Assembly: GCA_029936315.1 (NCBI GenBank)
Contig: JAPYTD010000040.1
Span: forward strand, 1-39,287
From: Planctomycetota bacterium
Lineage (GTDB): Bacteria > Planctomycetota > UBA1135 > UBA2386
Reading direction: 5' to 3'
Length of the DNA: 39,287 bases
The notes under the pieces were generated by a model. The model worked only from the letters and a program-made list of their open reading frames with translations. It did not search any database and was not told where the DNA came from. Below are positions 15,755 through 25,144 of this stretch, one piece after another (within the stretch, counting starts at the first letter, position 1; each line of letters opens with the position of its first letter). A program made the position numbers and the translations under genes.

Positions 15755-17752
15755 ATGAGGATCCCTATGAGTATCACTCTCGCCCTTCTCGCTACCGTGG
15801 CGATGCTGGCAGGAAGCGCCAGCGCCCAGCGCGGTGACGACAAGTTTCGGGCGCTATTCGACGGCAAGAGCCTCGATGGCTGGGTCCAGCGCGGCGGCCA
15901 AGATGATTTCGTGGTCCTCGATGGCTGCATCGTCGGAACCAATCGCGTCGGGACCGGCAACGGCTTCCTGTGCACAGTCGAGGAGTTTGGTGACTTCGAA
16001 CTCGAACTCGATTTCTTCTGCCCCGACAAGACCAACTCCGGTATCCAAATCCGATCGCAAGTGAAGAAGCGCGAACGGCGCAAGGACACGGTCTGGGGCT
16101 ATCAGGTCGAGATCGACCCGTCGGCACGAGCGTGGACCGGAGGCATCCAGGAGGAACTCGGGCGCGGTTGGATCGCCAACCTGAAGGACAACCCCAAGGC
16201 CCGCGCCGCGTTCGTGCACGATGCCTGGAATCACTTCCGCATCGTCGCCAACGGTGACCGCATGCGCACGTGGATCAATGGAGTCCCGGCGGCAGATCTT
16301 CGCGACACCAAGACCGCCCGAGGCTTCATCGGCCTGCAACTTCATTGGCCAGTCACCAAGCGAGGCGCGCTTCCGGGCACGAAAGTGCGATGGAAGAACA
16401 TCCGCATACGAACGCTCGACCGCTCCGATGCCCGACCGCGGCGGCAACGCCCCAACGTCGTGGTGCTGTTCACGGACGACCAAGGCACCCTCGATGCAAA
16501 CTGCTACGGCTCCACCGACCTTCGCACACCGCACATCGACGCGCTCGCCAGAACCGGCGTACGCTTCACCCAAGCCTATTCCCATACCGTGTGCTGCCCG
16601 GCGCGCGCGGCGCTGCTGACCGGCCGCCACCCGCAACGCAGCGGCGTGACGAACTGGACCCAGGGGGACATGTTTGGCAAGCAGGGCATCAACATGGCCC
16701 TGAACGAAGTCACCCTAGCCGAAGCCCTGCGCAGCGCTGGCTATCGCACGGCTCTGTTCGGCAAGTGGCATCTGGGTGCGCACCGTGACTTTGGTCCGAA
16801 GAAGCAGGGCTTTGATGAGTTCTTCGGCATCCGCGACGGGTTCATCGACAACTACAACCACTTCTTCCTGCACGGGAAGGGCTTCCACGATCTGTATGAA
16901 GGCACCGAGCGCGTCGATGCGCCCGGCGAATACTTCCCGGAGTTGATGGTGAAGCGGTCGCTCGCGTTCCTCGAACAGAACAAGGACCGTGCGTTCTTCC
17001 TCTACGTGCCGTTCAACATCCCGCACTATCCCGAGCAGGCACTGGCGCAATTCGAGGCCATCTACAAGGACGTGCCTGATCCGGCACGTCGCTCGTACGC
17101 GGCCATCGTTAGCACGACGGATCACTACATCGGCCAGATCGTCGCCAAGCTCGAAGCGCTCGGCCTGCGCGACGACACGATCGTCATCTACATGAGCGAC
17201 AACGGCCACTCGGAGGAGACCAGCAACCGCATCCGCGCAGACCAGCACACCAGTGGCCACCCGAAGGGCCACTTCTATGGCGCCAGCGGCGGCGGCAACA
17301 CCGGCAAGTGGATCGGGTGCAAGGGTACCTTCCTTGAGGGGGGCGTGCGCGTGCCAGCGATCATCAGCTACCCGTCTCGCCTGCCACGCGGTGTCGTTCG
17401 CGACCAGATCGTCACCGCCATGGACTGGTACCCAACCGTCCTGGCGCTGTGCGGCGTGACGCCGAACGTCAACGCTCCGAAGCTCGATGGCCACAATCTA
17501 CTGCCGGTGATTCAGTCCCAAGACGCAACGTCGGGATACGGCGGAGTCCTTCACTTTGCCTGGAGGGGCAAGTGGGCCGTGCGCGATGGCGAGTGGAAAC
17601 TCCGCGGCACGGACGGCAAGAAGAAGGCGGCACTGCACCGACTTACTGGTGATGATCCAGAGAAGGTCGACCTGGCCCAGGAACGGCCGGACATCGTCAA
17701 ACGCCTACAAGTATTGCACGACGACTGGGCCCGTAGCGTCAAACCCCGCTAA
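15755..17752 (+). CDS. Exported DUF1080 (3-keto-glycoside hydrolase-type) / sulfatase fusion, 665 aa
   Basis: The frame is open further upstream, but ATG at 15755 begins a clear signal peptide (MRIPMSITLALLATVAMLAG, cleavage after SASA), so it is chosen. Residues 28-223 form a DUF1080 domain (FRALFDGKSLDGW at its start), a concanavalin-like fold; some members are known to cleave 3-keto-disaccharides. Residues 232-665 form a type I sulfatase: VVLFTDDQG metal site, CCPARAALLTG with Cys280 as the predicted formylglycine, GKWHLG, and MSDNGH near residue 480. The formylglycine motif is C-x-P-A-R, the less common Ala variant. Having both domains in one secreted protein suggests coupled desulfation and cleavage of an oxidised glycan. 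A cysteine-type sulfatase needs a maturase encoded elsewhere. Confidence 0.93.
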   Translation: MRIPMSITLALLATVAMLAGSASAQRGDDKFRALFDGKSLDGWVQRGGQDDFVVLDGCIVGTNRVGTGNGFLCTVEEFGDFELELDFFCPDKTNSGIQIRSQVKKRERRKDTVWGYQVEIDPSARAWTGGIQEELGRGWIANLKDNPKARAAFVHDAWNHFRIVANGDRMRTWINGVPAADLRDTKTARGFIGLQLHWPVTKRGALPGTKVRWKNIRIRTLDRSDARPRRQRPNVVVLFTDDQGTLDANCYGSTDLRTPHIDALARTGVRFTQAYSHTVCCPARAALLTGRHPQRSGVTNWTQGDMFGKQGINMALNEVTLAEALRSAGYRTALFGKWHLGAHRDFGPKKQGFDEFFGIRDGFIDNYNHFFLHGKGFHDLYEGTERVDAPGEYFPELMVKRSLAFLEQNKDRAFFLYVPFNIPHYPEQALAQFEAIYKDVPDPARRSYAAIVSTTDHYIGQIVAKLEALGLRDDTIVIYMSDNGHSEETSNRIRADQHTSGHPKGHFYGASGGGNTGKWIGCKGTFLEGGVRVPAIISYPSRLPRGVVRDQIVTAMDWYPTVLALCGVTPNVNAPKLDGHNLLPVIQSQDATSGYGGVLHFAWRGKWAVRDGEWKLRGTDGKKKAALHRLTGDDPEKVDLAQERPDIVKRLQVLHDDWARSVKPR

Positions 17753-17813
17753 GCCAGCACCGAGACTTGTGCATTCGGGGCGACCTCAGTTGGTCTAGCC
17801 GTAGAGTCGGCGG

Positions 17814-20246
17814 ATGCGCCTTCCGATCGACGAGATCCGATCCGACTTCGAGCGCCGCTTGGACGCGTCCAGGCGGCTCGTGGTTACGGCGGAAACGGGG
17901 GCGGGAAAGTCGACGCGCATTCCCGTCTGGCTCGCTGACCGATTCGATGGGCTGATCCTCGTCGTCGAGCCTCGACGGATCGCGTGCCACGCCCTGGCGG
18001 AGTTCCTGGCCGCCCAGCGCGGCGAACAGGTCGGCGCCTACTTCGGCAGCCGCGTCCGGTTCTCCGACCGATCTGGGCCCGACACACGCGTGCTGTTCTG
18101 CACGCCCGGCGTGGCACTGCGCATGCTCGCGGGGCCATTGAAGCTGGGGGCGCTGGTCGTCGACGAGTTCCACGAGCGTTCCTGGCAGGTCGATCTCGTG
18201 GTCGCGGCGGCCACCAGTCTAGAGACGCTCCGCAACGTCCCGCTGATTCTCACTTCGGCGACGATCGACGCGGAGAGCGCCGCGGCCACTCTGGACGCGA
18301 CCACGCTGCACGCCACCGGACGGACCTTCCCGGTCGACGTGCACCATGTGCCCGGCTCGATTGAGCCGAGCACCGACGCGATCGGCAAGCGTGTTGCCCG
18401 CGTCGTCACCGAGGCGCTGCTTCAGCACGACGGTGACGTGCTGGCTTTTCTGCCAGGGATGAAGGAGATCCGCGCAGTTGAAGCGGCGCTGGGCCGCATA
18501 GCTGAGGAAGTGCTTGTTGTGCACGGCTCCGAGCCGCCCGAGGCGATGCGACGGGTCTTCCAGAGATCCGATCGCCGCCGCGTCTACCTGGCGACGAACG
18601 TCGCGGAGACTTCGATCACGCTGCCCGGTGTCCGCATCGTCATCGACAGTGGTCTGGCGAAGACCAAGCTACACCGGGCCGGTCGAGCGGTGTTGGCCAC
18701 CGTGCCGATCTCCGATGCCTCGATGCAACAGCGCGCCGGACGCGCGGGTCGGATCGCCAAAGGAGTGTGCATCCGTCTGTGGTCCGAACGCTTTCGACCC
18801 GACGCCTACCAGCGACCCGAGATCGAGCGCGTCGAGTTGGACGACCTGCTCCTGCAGGCCGCTGAGCTTGGGCTGGTGGGGGACGCCTTCGACGCCGCGA
18901 CCTGGATCACGAAGCCGCCGACTTTCGCCGTCGAGCGCGCGCTGGACCGCCTCCGCTCCCTGGATGCGCTCGATGTCGAGGGTCTAACCTCGCGCGGTCG
19001 AGCCTTGGCCAAGCTGCCGGTTTCGGCCGAGGAGGCGGCGTTGCTGGTTGGCGCGCCAAAGGACCTCGCCGCGACTGTCTGCGATCTGGTGGCAATCCTG
19101 CAGGCCCGCGGCTCGCTCCTCAGGGATGTCGCCGAACTACCCGGCCCGGCGCGCGAAGCAGTGGTTGACGCGCGGCTCGAGTTGCTGCAGGGCATCACCG
19201 ACGAAGTGACCACTGGCCTGCGGCTGCTTAGGGAGGGTTCGGCCAAGCGGCACTACCTGAGTCGACGGCGCCTCGACGAGGCCCGCACGATCGCGCGCCA
19301 ATTGCGAGAGCTCACCGGAGCGCGTGGCGAATCGCTGAAGGGCCTGGCCGAGTACATCGTCACCCGCTTGCCAGCCGCGGGCTTTGTGCTCAGGCCGCGT
19401 GCCAGTCGCGAGCGCGGTCGCTCCAGACCTTGGGCGAACGGCATGATCGAAGTCCAGGTCTATGCGTTCCAGCCCGTAGACAGCGCCGCCGAGTTGCCCA
19501 AGCACAGCGCCGCCGTGATCCTCGAGACCGACTGGGTCGCCTCCACCAAGGGCATCGTCGGCATCGGCCGCATGATCTTGCCTACGGGAACCTCGACCCT
19601 GGCGGCCGCCGGTCTAGGCGAAGCCATGCTCGCCGGTATCCAGCTGGAAAAGAAGTCCGGCGGCCGGATCAAGATCTTGGCAGAGCGCAACGTGGAGCTC
19701 GCCGGGGTCACGTTGGCCACCGGCGAAGTCGAACTGCGTGGTCAGGACCTGCAACGCGCCGTCGCCGAGCTGGTGTTGGAGAACCGTCTCTTCAAGGGCA
19801 CCGGTGACGCATTGCGCGATGCAATGCACGGCTGGCGCATCCTCGCCGGATGGCGCGGAGAGCCGCTCCCCGAGTCTCCGCCTATCCTCGCACCGGAACC
19901 CGCCAACGATGTCGACTGGTTGACGCAGCGCACCGCTACCCTCGGTCTCGAGACCAGTGCCGACCTCTCGCTGATCGAGCGCGACGACCTGGTCCCGAAT
20001 CTCGAGACCGAGACCGGCATCCCGAGTTGGGAGATCGAGCAACTACTCAAGGACTTCCCGCGGGTTTGGAGCTACCAGGGCGGTCTCTACTCCTGCACCG
20101 TGCTGCCAGGATCCCGTCGCGTTCATCTTGAACCCCTCGACAAAAAGGCGCGCAAACTCAAGGAGCCGGCGGCGGGCTCCCTGCCACGGTTCCGCGGCTT
20201 TGGCGTGACCTTCCAGCAGGGTAGTCGACGGTTGTCGCTTCGGTAG
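17814..20246 (+). CDS. hrpB: HrpB-like DExH-box ATP-dependent helicase, 810 aa
   Basis: This is a superfamily 2 DExH helicase of the RNA helicase type. Visible motifs are AETGAGKST (Walker A, residues 26-34), VVDEFHER (Walker B, 115-122), LTSAT (146-150), TNVAETSITLPG, and QQRAGRAGR (305-313). The DEFHER form of motif II and a length of 810 residues (HrpB of E. coli is about 809) favour HrpB over HrpA, which is longer. The C-terminal third has the winged-helix/ratchet region and an HrpB-type tail that is only loosely recognisable. HrpB is cytoplasmic; its role is poorly defined, probably RNA processing. It is the only informational gene in a carbohydrate-focused region and is likely a separate unit, 61 bp after the sulfatase fusion. 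Confidence 0.85.
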   Translation: MRLPIDEIRSDFERRLDASRRLVVTAETGAGKSTRIPVWLADRFDGLILVVEPRRIACHALAEFLAAQRGEQVGAYFGSRVRFSDRSGPDTRVLFCTPGVALRMLAGPLKLGALVVDEFHERSWQVDLVVAAATSLETLRNVPLILTSATIDAESAAATLDATTLHATGRTFPVDVHHVPGSIEPSTDAIGKRVARVVTEALLQHDGDVLAFLPGMKEIRAVEAALGRIAEEVLVVHGSEPPEAMRRVFQRSDRRRVYLATNVAETSITLPGVRIVIDSGLAKTKLHRAGRAVLATVPISDASMQQRAGRAGRIAKGVCIRLWSERFRPDAYQRPEIERVELDDLLLQAAELGLVGDAFDAATWITKPPTFAVERALDRLRSLDALDVEGLTSRGRALAKLPVSAEEAALLVGAPKDLAATVCDLVAILQARGSLLRDVAELPGPAREAVVDARLELLQGITDEVTTGLRLLREGSAKRHYLSRRRLDEARTIARQLRELTGARGESLKGLAEYIVTRLPAAGFVLRPRASRERGRSRPWANGMIEVQVYAFQPVDSAAELPKHSAAVILETDWVASTKGIVGIGRMILPTGTSTLAAAGLGEAMLAGIQLEKKSGGRIKILAERNVELAGVTLATGEVELRGQDLQRAVAELVLENRLFKGTGDALRDAMHGWRILAGWRGEPLPESPPILAPEPANDVDWLTQRTATLGLETSADLSLIERDDLVPNLETETGIPSWEIEQLLKDFPRVWSYQGGLYSCTVLPGSRRVHLEPLDKKARKLKEPAAGSLPRFRGFGVTFQQGSRRLSLR

Positions 20247-20550
20247 CAGGCGGTGTCACTGGACTCGGCGGCTGGTCGCCGCCGTTCGAGTCCTTCCTCC
20301 TGGCTGGCCTTCAAGAAGCGTGCGATGACGTCACACGGGTCGCCGGGCTGTGGGGCACCATCCTTGAAGTCGACGACTTGATCTGCTCGATCGCTCGTGT
20401 AGGGCTGCACTTCCTATTCGCAGAAGGAGTAGTCAGTAACTGCGGCGCGAATCTGGCTATGGGATGAAGGGTGGGAAGCTGAGCACGCTGCGAATCATCC
20501 GCTATTCTTCCATGCCAATTGGGCCGCTGTCCGGCTCCGACACCGCAGCA
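20247..20550. other. 304-base gap with no supported gene
   Basis: No RNA gene or intact CDS was seen. A minus-strand frame from a GTG at 20410 reads protein-like for about 45 codons (YTSDRADQVVDFKDGAPQPG near its start) but then runs into the 3' end of the helicase gene, so at most it is a remnant. TATTCT at 20503-20508 is a possible -10 box for the DNRLRE gene; no -35 box is obvious. Confidence 0.3.
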
Positions 20551-21624
20551 ATGAATCTCTCACTCGTGAACCTCTCGCTTGCCGCGGTCGTCGCCGCGAC
20601 GTGCCTCTCGTCCGCATCGGCTCAGTCCCTACTCAGTCTGGTCGCTAGCAAGGACGCAACTCTCAACCAGAGCACTTCCGGCAACGTTGCAAACGGCGCC
20701 GGCACGCGCTTGTTCGTGGGCCGTGTCGCCTCTACCGGCAGCTACGGGAGGCGACGCGCCCTGATCAAGTGGGATATCGCTGGCTCGATCCCCGCCGGCT
20801 CGCGCATTCTCGCGGTGAAACTGTATCTTTGGGTCGACATATCGTCGGCCTTCTTGCCGCAGAACACGCTTGCCCACCGCGTGTTGCAAGACTGGAGTGA
20901 AGGCACCGTCGCACCACCTCGCGGTGGCGGCATGGGCGCGCCAGCCACTGCTGGCTCGGCCACGTGGCTGCATACGAGCTATCCCTCTCAGTTCTGGAAC
21001 AACGCGGGCGGTGACTTCGCGGCGACGCCGAGCTTCACGTTCGACATGCCTAACACCGGTGCGATCCTGACGGAGCCACTAGCAGGCCTCATTGCCGACG
21101 TGCAAGACATGTTGGACAACCCCGCCAGCAACTACGGTTGGCTGTTCAAGACGCCCGAAGTCCAGACGACCACCGCACGGGCAATGCTGACGCGCGAAGC
21201 ACTCGGCCTGAGGCCTAAGCTGCACATCACGTACCTGACTCCTGGCCAAACGGGCGTCTACGGCACCGGCTGCCCAGTCGGGGGCGGCACGTTGCAACTA
21301 GACGTGACCGGCACAGCAACCGGCGGCGCCGTGTTGCCCATCACCTATAGCAACGCTCCGTCATCGAGCATCGGCGCGAACTTCTTCTCGCTGGCACTCG
21401 ATCCGATCGGCACGCCGCTGTTTGCGAACTGCTCCGCGTACCTGCCGCTCGCCGGCACGATCATCTCCGGCGATGCGTTCGTCGTAGTTGGCGGTGTCAG
21501 TAGCACGAACTTCACGGTCCCGGTTGGCTTCCCAGGCTTCTTGATCAACGTGCAAGCCGCCGTGCTCGATACAACCCCGCTCGGCTTTTCACTAAGCAAC
21601 TCGGGCGTGATGTTGACGCAGTAA
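20551..21624 (+). CDS. Exported DNRLRE-domain protein with shared C-terminal module, 357 aa
   Basis: ATG at 20551 is chosen because it starts a signal peptide (MNLSLVNLSLAAVVAATCLS, cleavage after ASA). The frame is open upstream but not signal-like. Residues about 28-232 match the DNRLRE beta domain found in surface and adhesion proteins: an opening with KDATLNQS, GRRRALIKWDI, then RPKLHITYL at the end of the domain. Residues 237-357 (from YGTGCP) form a separate beta-rich module that resembles the C-termini of three other exported proteins in this window. Probable role: extracellular structural or adhesive protein. No enzyme motif is visible. It stands alone, convergent with the esterase lipoprotein gene. 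Confidence 0.82.
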   Translation: MNLSLVNLSLAAVVAATCLSSASAQSLLSLVASKDATLNQSTSGNVANGAGTRLFVGRVASTGSYGRRRALIKWDIAGSIPAGSRILAVKLYLWVDISSAFLPQNTLAHRVLQDWSEGTVAPPRGGGMGAPATAGSATWLHTSYPSQFWNNAGGDFAATPSFTFDMPNTGAILTEPLAGLIADVQDMLDNPASNYGWLFKTPEVQTTTARAMLTREALGLRPKLHITYLTPGQTGVYGTGCPVGGGTLQLDVTGTATGGAVLPITYSNAPSSSIGANFFSLALDPIGTPLFANCSAYLPLAGTIISGDAFVVVGGVSSTNFTVPVGFPGFLINVQAAVLDTTPLGFSLSNSGVMLTQ

Positions 21625-21632
21625 GGGGGCAG

Positions 21633-21659
21633 CCAGGGGCAAGTAGAGGGCCTACCTGG
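21633..21659 (+). terminator. Weak bulged hairpin after the DNRLRE gene
   Basis: CCAG (21633-21636) pairs with CTGG (21656-21659), and inside it GTAG pairs with CTAC, with a six-base bulge, starting nine bases after the stop codon. There is no T-run. It could slow transcription between the convergent genes, but support is weak. Confidence 0.2.
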
Positions 21660-21766
21660 AGTCGGGCGCCCACCCGTCTCAACAGGTCTAGCCAAGCACA
21701 CCACTGCTGGCGCGCAATGTGTGATTGTCGTGAGACTCGCTGCAGCACTTCGTCGGTGTCAACGGG

Positions 21767-22672
21767 TCAACGTGGCGTGCTCGTGACATCGGCCACCCAG
21801 GTTCGCAACTCGCGCCGCAGGGGGATGTCGCGCAAGGCCCACGTATCGGTGTGATTGTCGTACGGCAACGCTCGGAACGTGAAGCGTCCCGAGGCCCCGA
21901 CCGTGTCCAGGAAGTGTTGGGTCGTGTCCACGGATCGTTCGTGGCTTATCCACTGTGGTCGATCGCCCAGTCGCGTCAGGCGTTCGGCGGCGGCCTCTCG
22001 GTTGGAGTTCGCGTACGGCCATGCGCGCACGCCGTCGTAGTGGCTGTGGCAGACGAATCCGCGCCACAAAGCGGCGATCTCGGCGTCGCGCAGGCCGATG
22101 TAGTTGCAGGCAATCGCGCCGCGCGAGAACCCGACGAGCACGATGGCCTGTGGGTCGCCGCCGTACTGCGCGCACACTCGGGGCACGACGGCCTTGCAGT
22201 AATCCACGGTGCGTTGCACGCTGCCCCACCATTGCCGTTGGTTGTGGGTGCCGGTCTCGTCGACGAACGGAAGGCAGAGCCAAAGGAAGCCCACGCCGCC
22301 GCTGATCCCATACCCGAGGCTCGAGCCCTCGACGAGCCCGCTTGACACGTCGCCGCGCTTACTGCGATAGGGGCCGTTGCCGGCGTACTCTACGAGAACC
22401 GGATAGGTTTGGCCGGCGACCCAATCGCTCGGTAGGTAGAGCACGTGATGCACCTCGGTGCCGGCGTACTCCGGTGCTGTAACGCAGACGCGCCGTCCTG
22501 CGGTGGGGGCGCCCGAGCTGATTGGCGGAACTTGCAGGTCGACGGGGACCGAATGAATGTCGAGCACATTGACCACGCGCGCCGCATCCCCCTTCTTGGT
22601 AGGTGCGTTGCAGGCGGCCGCTGTTAGGGCGAGCGCTGCAACAGCGGCTTGAAGCGTGCGAGTGAGGTTCAT
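21767..22672 (-). CDS. Alpha/beta hydrolase lipoprotein, 301 aa
   Basis: ATG at 22672 starts a lipoprotein signal (MNLTRTLQAAVAALALTAAA followed by Cys21); an in-frame GTG at 22684 is the alternative. The mature protein is an alpha/beta hydrolase resembling poly(3-hydroxybutyrate) depolymerase-type and carbohydrate esterases. HHVLYLPSDW and TYPVLVEYAGNGP form the early strands, VGFSRGA carries the nucleophile Ser183, and YDNHTDTW carries the likely catalytic His274. The acid residue is not certain. It lies 36 bp downstream of the FAD oxidoreductase gene on the same strand, so the two are probably one operon. Substrate unknown. Confidence 0.83.
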   Translation of the reverse strand: MNLTRTLQAAVAALALTAAACNAPTKKGDAARVVNVLDIHSVPVDLQVPPISSGAPTAGRRVCVTAPEYAGTEVHHVLYLPSDWVAGQTYPVLVEYAGNGPYRSKRGDVSSGLVEGSSLGYGISGGVGFLWLCLPFVDETGTHNQRQWWGSVQRTVDYCKAVVPRVCAQYGGDPQAIVLVGFSRGAIACNYIGLRDAEIAALWRGFVCHSHYDGVRAWPYANSNREAAAERLTRLGDRPQWISHERSVDTTQHFLDTVGASGRFTFRALPYDNHTDTWALRDIPLRRELRTWVADVTSTPR

Positions 22673-22708
22673 GGTCCGGTTCACGGTTTGCGATTGCGCG
22701 CTGACGGA

Positions 22709-25144
22709 TCATCGCTTGCCGTCTTTCAGCGGCTCGTAGAACTCGACTTCCCACACGCGGGAGATGTTGTGCGGGGTCTGGGTGATGACGAGCCGGAGGT
22801 GCGTTGCGTTCACCGGCGCGAAGGTGGCGGACCAGACCGGGTTGTCGTTGCCCTCGACCGCAGGGAGGACCTCCTGCCAAGCCTTGCCGTCGTGATGCTG
22901 GAACTGGAAATGGCTGACGGGAAAGAGGACCCGTACGCCGTTGTGCCAACCCGAGATGATTCGCACCGCTCCGAGTTCAACCGGCTTGTGCCATCGGTAT
23001 TCGATGATGTGGGGCAGTGCGCCCTTCCCCAACCAGCGGCCGCTGTTGTCCTCGATCTTGCCGTAGCCATCGTTGAGGAGCACCGTGCGGTCGACGCCGT
23101 CGGTCTTCGCGGCGGGCATGGTCTTCACCTCAGCCATGCGCGCGAGGTTCTCCCCGACCCGCCCGAGCCACGCCGGCTGCGCGAGGGCAACCTGGCGTGG
23201 GCCGTGTCCCCGCTCGCCTTGGTTCGAATAGGGAATGGTGGAACCGTCAACCTTGCCGACTCCCTTGCGGATCCGCTTCTCGAGATCGGCGAGGTGCTTT
23301 ACGTAGACGCCGCGCGGGTTGGTATCGAACTCCTTGCACACGCTTGCTGCCATCCCAACAACTTCGCCCTGGGTACCACAGGTGCGCATCACCCGCACCG
23401 CCCCGAGGGCTGCGTGCGTAACGCTGATGCATCGCCCGGCCATGAAGAGGTTGTCGATGTTCCGGGAGTAGAGGCAGCGGTAGGGAATCCAGAAGGATCG
23501 GTTGTCCTTGTAGGCCGGAAAGTACCCGTGTTCGGCTGTTGCGATGAAGGCATCGCCCTCGAAGCCCTTGTTGTAGCGAGGGCTGGGGCGGTGGAGGTCG
23601 TTGTCCCAGCCGGTGGGGCTGTAGCCATCGGGGAACTTCCGATCCTGTTCGAGATCTACCACGTCGAGGATCACATCGCCGAGCAGGCGACGAGACTCGC
23701 GTTTGCCGAGGATGTAGGCCGACCAGTTGAGTTTGTGCTTGGTCAGCACCTTGTCGACGTTCTTGAGTGCGTCCCACGCGCCGTACATGGCGCGGAAGTT
23801 CCAGTCGCGCACGTATTCCATCTCGTTGATCGGGTCGCGGTCAAAGCCGCTCTCCCAGTACCAACCGCCGAGTTTGTTCGGGTCGGGCTTGACCTTGTCC
23901 CTGCCGGGGAAGGGTTTGTCGGAGAGGTCGAGCGCCCACGGGCAGCGCGGAAAGGGCACGTCCTCAACCGATTCTTTGGTCCCGGTGTTGATGGCGTTGG
24001 TGTCCTTGCACTCGCAGACGTTCCACAAGTTGCACGGGCCCATCTTGTTCTTTTCCTGCAGGTCGAAGTCGGCTCCGGCGAGGGCGCCGATGCAGGCGTC
24101 TCCCGTGCAGTCCGCGAACCAGCGCGCCACGAAGCGCAGGCGCCTTCCGGTGCGGATTTCTTGGGCGACGATGGCCCGGATTCGGTTGCCCTCCATCTCC
24201 ACGCCGTTGCCGCGGTGTTCGAGGAAGAGGTCGATGTTTGGTTCGCCCCGCACTACCGCCAGTTTCTTGTCGTCCTCGTAGAGGTCGGCTTTGTTCTCCG
24301 GTCCATAATGGGCCCGCTTCTCAGCTTCCAGTTCGGCGACTACATCGCCGATGCGGGGCCAGGGTTGCTTGCTGCGCGCGCCTTGCAGCCATACGCGGAC
24401 TTCCGAACTATTGTTGCCGCCTAGGACCGGCCGGTCCTGGATGAGGGCAACCTTCAAGCCGAGGCGCGCGGCGGTTACCGCGGCGCAGATACCTGCGATC
24501 CCGCCGCCAGTGATGACGAAGTCATACTCACCGGCCGGTTCGGGCTTCTCAGAGAGTCCAAGGCAGCGGCGGCGGAAAGAGAGCATCTCCGGGTCTGTGT
24601 TGGGCGGGACGAACGAGCGGTCGCGCGAGAACACGATGGCGTCACAACGTCCCTCAAACCCGGTGAGGTCGTGCAGTGCGAGGCGGAGTTGTCCTTTTGG
24701 CAGATCGATCTCGCCACCGTCTTGCCAGTGCCACTGCGCTCCGATGGTTCCGAAGGTAGTTGCGAGCGGCTTGCCGTTGAGGATCACTTGGAACCGGCCC
24801 GGTGTGCCAGGCGCCTGCCATTGCGCGACCCAGTCTTTGGTGCGCACCCAAACCCGGTGCACGCCTGGCTCCAGGATCGCCACTTCCGTCCTGGCATCGT
24901 TCACCGGGACCCCAAGACCGTGGGCGAGTAGATAGGGCGAGCCCATGAGATCCATGAACTGAGGATCAACGACCCAGCCGCCAGTGTCGGCGAACCCCTC
25001 GGCCTCGACCAACACCGGTGGTTCGGTTTGGGCGTTGGCGGCGGAGAGAGTTCCGCCGACCACGCATAGGAAGATCACGGCCGCGCTGAGGAAGGAGACA
25101 AACGGCCCCGGCGAACTGGTGGGCGAATCTTGTTGGGTCTGCAT
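22709..25144 (-). CDS. Exported FAD-dependent oxidoreductase, 811 aa
   Basis: The frame is open upstream, but ATG at 25144 is chosen because it starts a signal peptide with a hydrophobic core (about residues 14-32) and cleavage near ANA. Residues about 43-175 form a galactose-binding-like beta domain. Residues about 206 onward form an FAD-binding fold with the dinucleotide motif DFVITGGGIAGICAA (Gly213-Gly218) and VLGGNNSSEVRVW, typical of the FAD_oxidored family, often annotated in databases as 'xanthan lyase'. A C-terminal part (about 690-811) resembles a discoidin/F5-8 carbohydrate-binding domain (ISRVWEVEFYEP). Probable role: oxidising a surface or periplasmic glycan. A palindrome lies about 50 bp upstream of the start. 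First gene of a two-gene operon with the esterase lipoprotein. Confidence 0.9.
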   Translation of the reverse strand: MQTQQDSPTSSPGPFVSFLSAAVIFLCVVGGTLSAANAQTEPPVLVEAEGFADTGGWVVDPQFMDLMGSPYLLAHGLGVPVNDARTEVAILEPGVHRVWVRTKDWVAQWQAPGTPGRFQVILNGKPLATTFGTIGAQWHWQDGGEIDLPKGQLRLALHDLTGFEGRCDAIVFSRDRSFVPPNTDPEMLSFRRRCLGLSEKPEPAGEYDFVITGGGIAGICAAVTAARLGLKVALIQDRPVLGGNNSSEVRVWLQGARSKQPWPRIGDVVAELEAEKRAHYGPENKADLYEDDKKLAVVRGEPNIDLFLEHRGNGVEMEGNRIRAIVAQEIRTGRRLRFVARWFADCTGDACIGALAGADFDLQEKNKMGPCNLWNVCECKDTNAINTGTKESVEDVPFPRCPWALDLSDKPFPGRDKVKPDPNKLGGWYWESGFDRDPINEMEYVRDWNFRAMYGAWDALKNVDKVLTKHKLNWSAYILGKRESRRLLGDVILDVVDLEQDRKFPDGYSPTGWDNDLHRPSPRYNKGFEGDAFIATAEHGYFPAYKDNRSFWIPYRCLYSRNIDNLFMAGRCISVTHAALGAVRVMRTCGTQGEVVGMAASVCKEFDTNPRGVYVKHLADLEKRIRKGVGKVDGSTIPYSNQGERGHGPRQVALAQPAWLGRVGENLARMAEVKTMPAAKTDGVDRTVLLNDGYGKIEDNSGRWLGKGALPHIIEYRWHKPVELGAVRIISGWHNGVRVLFPVSHFQFQHHDGKAWQEVLPAVEGNDNPVWSATFAPVNATHLRLVITQTPHNISRVWEVEFYEPLKDGKR

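Noticed and set aside
20123..20410. 95-aa minus-strand ORF overlapping the helicase end
   Set aside because: Its first half looks somewhat protein-like, but the second half is the antisense of the helicase C-terminus and no family is visible. Noted only as a possible remnant.
21719..21861. Exact 13-base direct repeat GTGTGATTGTCGT at 21719 and 21849
   Set aside because: Short, no flanking mobile element, and one copy lies inside a coding sequence; pairs of this length are expected by chance in a window this size.
22649..24424. 591-aa plus-strand ORF antisense to the FAD oxidoreductase
   Set aside because: A shadow produced by high GC in the third codon position; the minus-strand protein has FAD motifs and signal peptide, this one has none.
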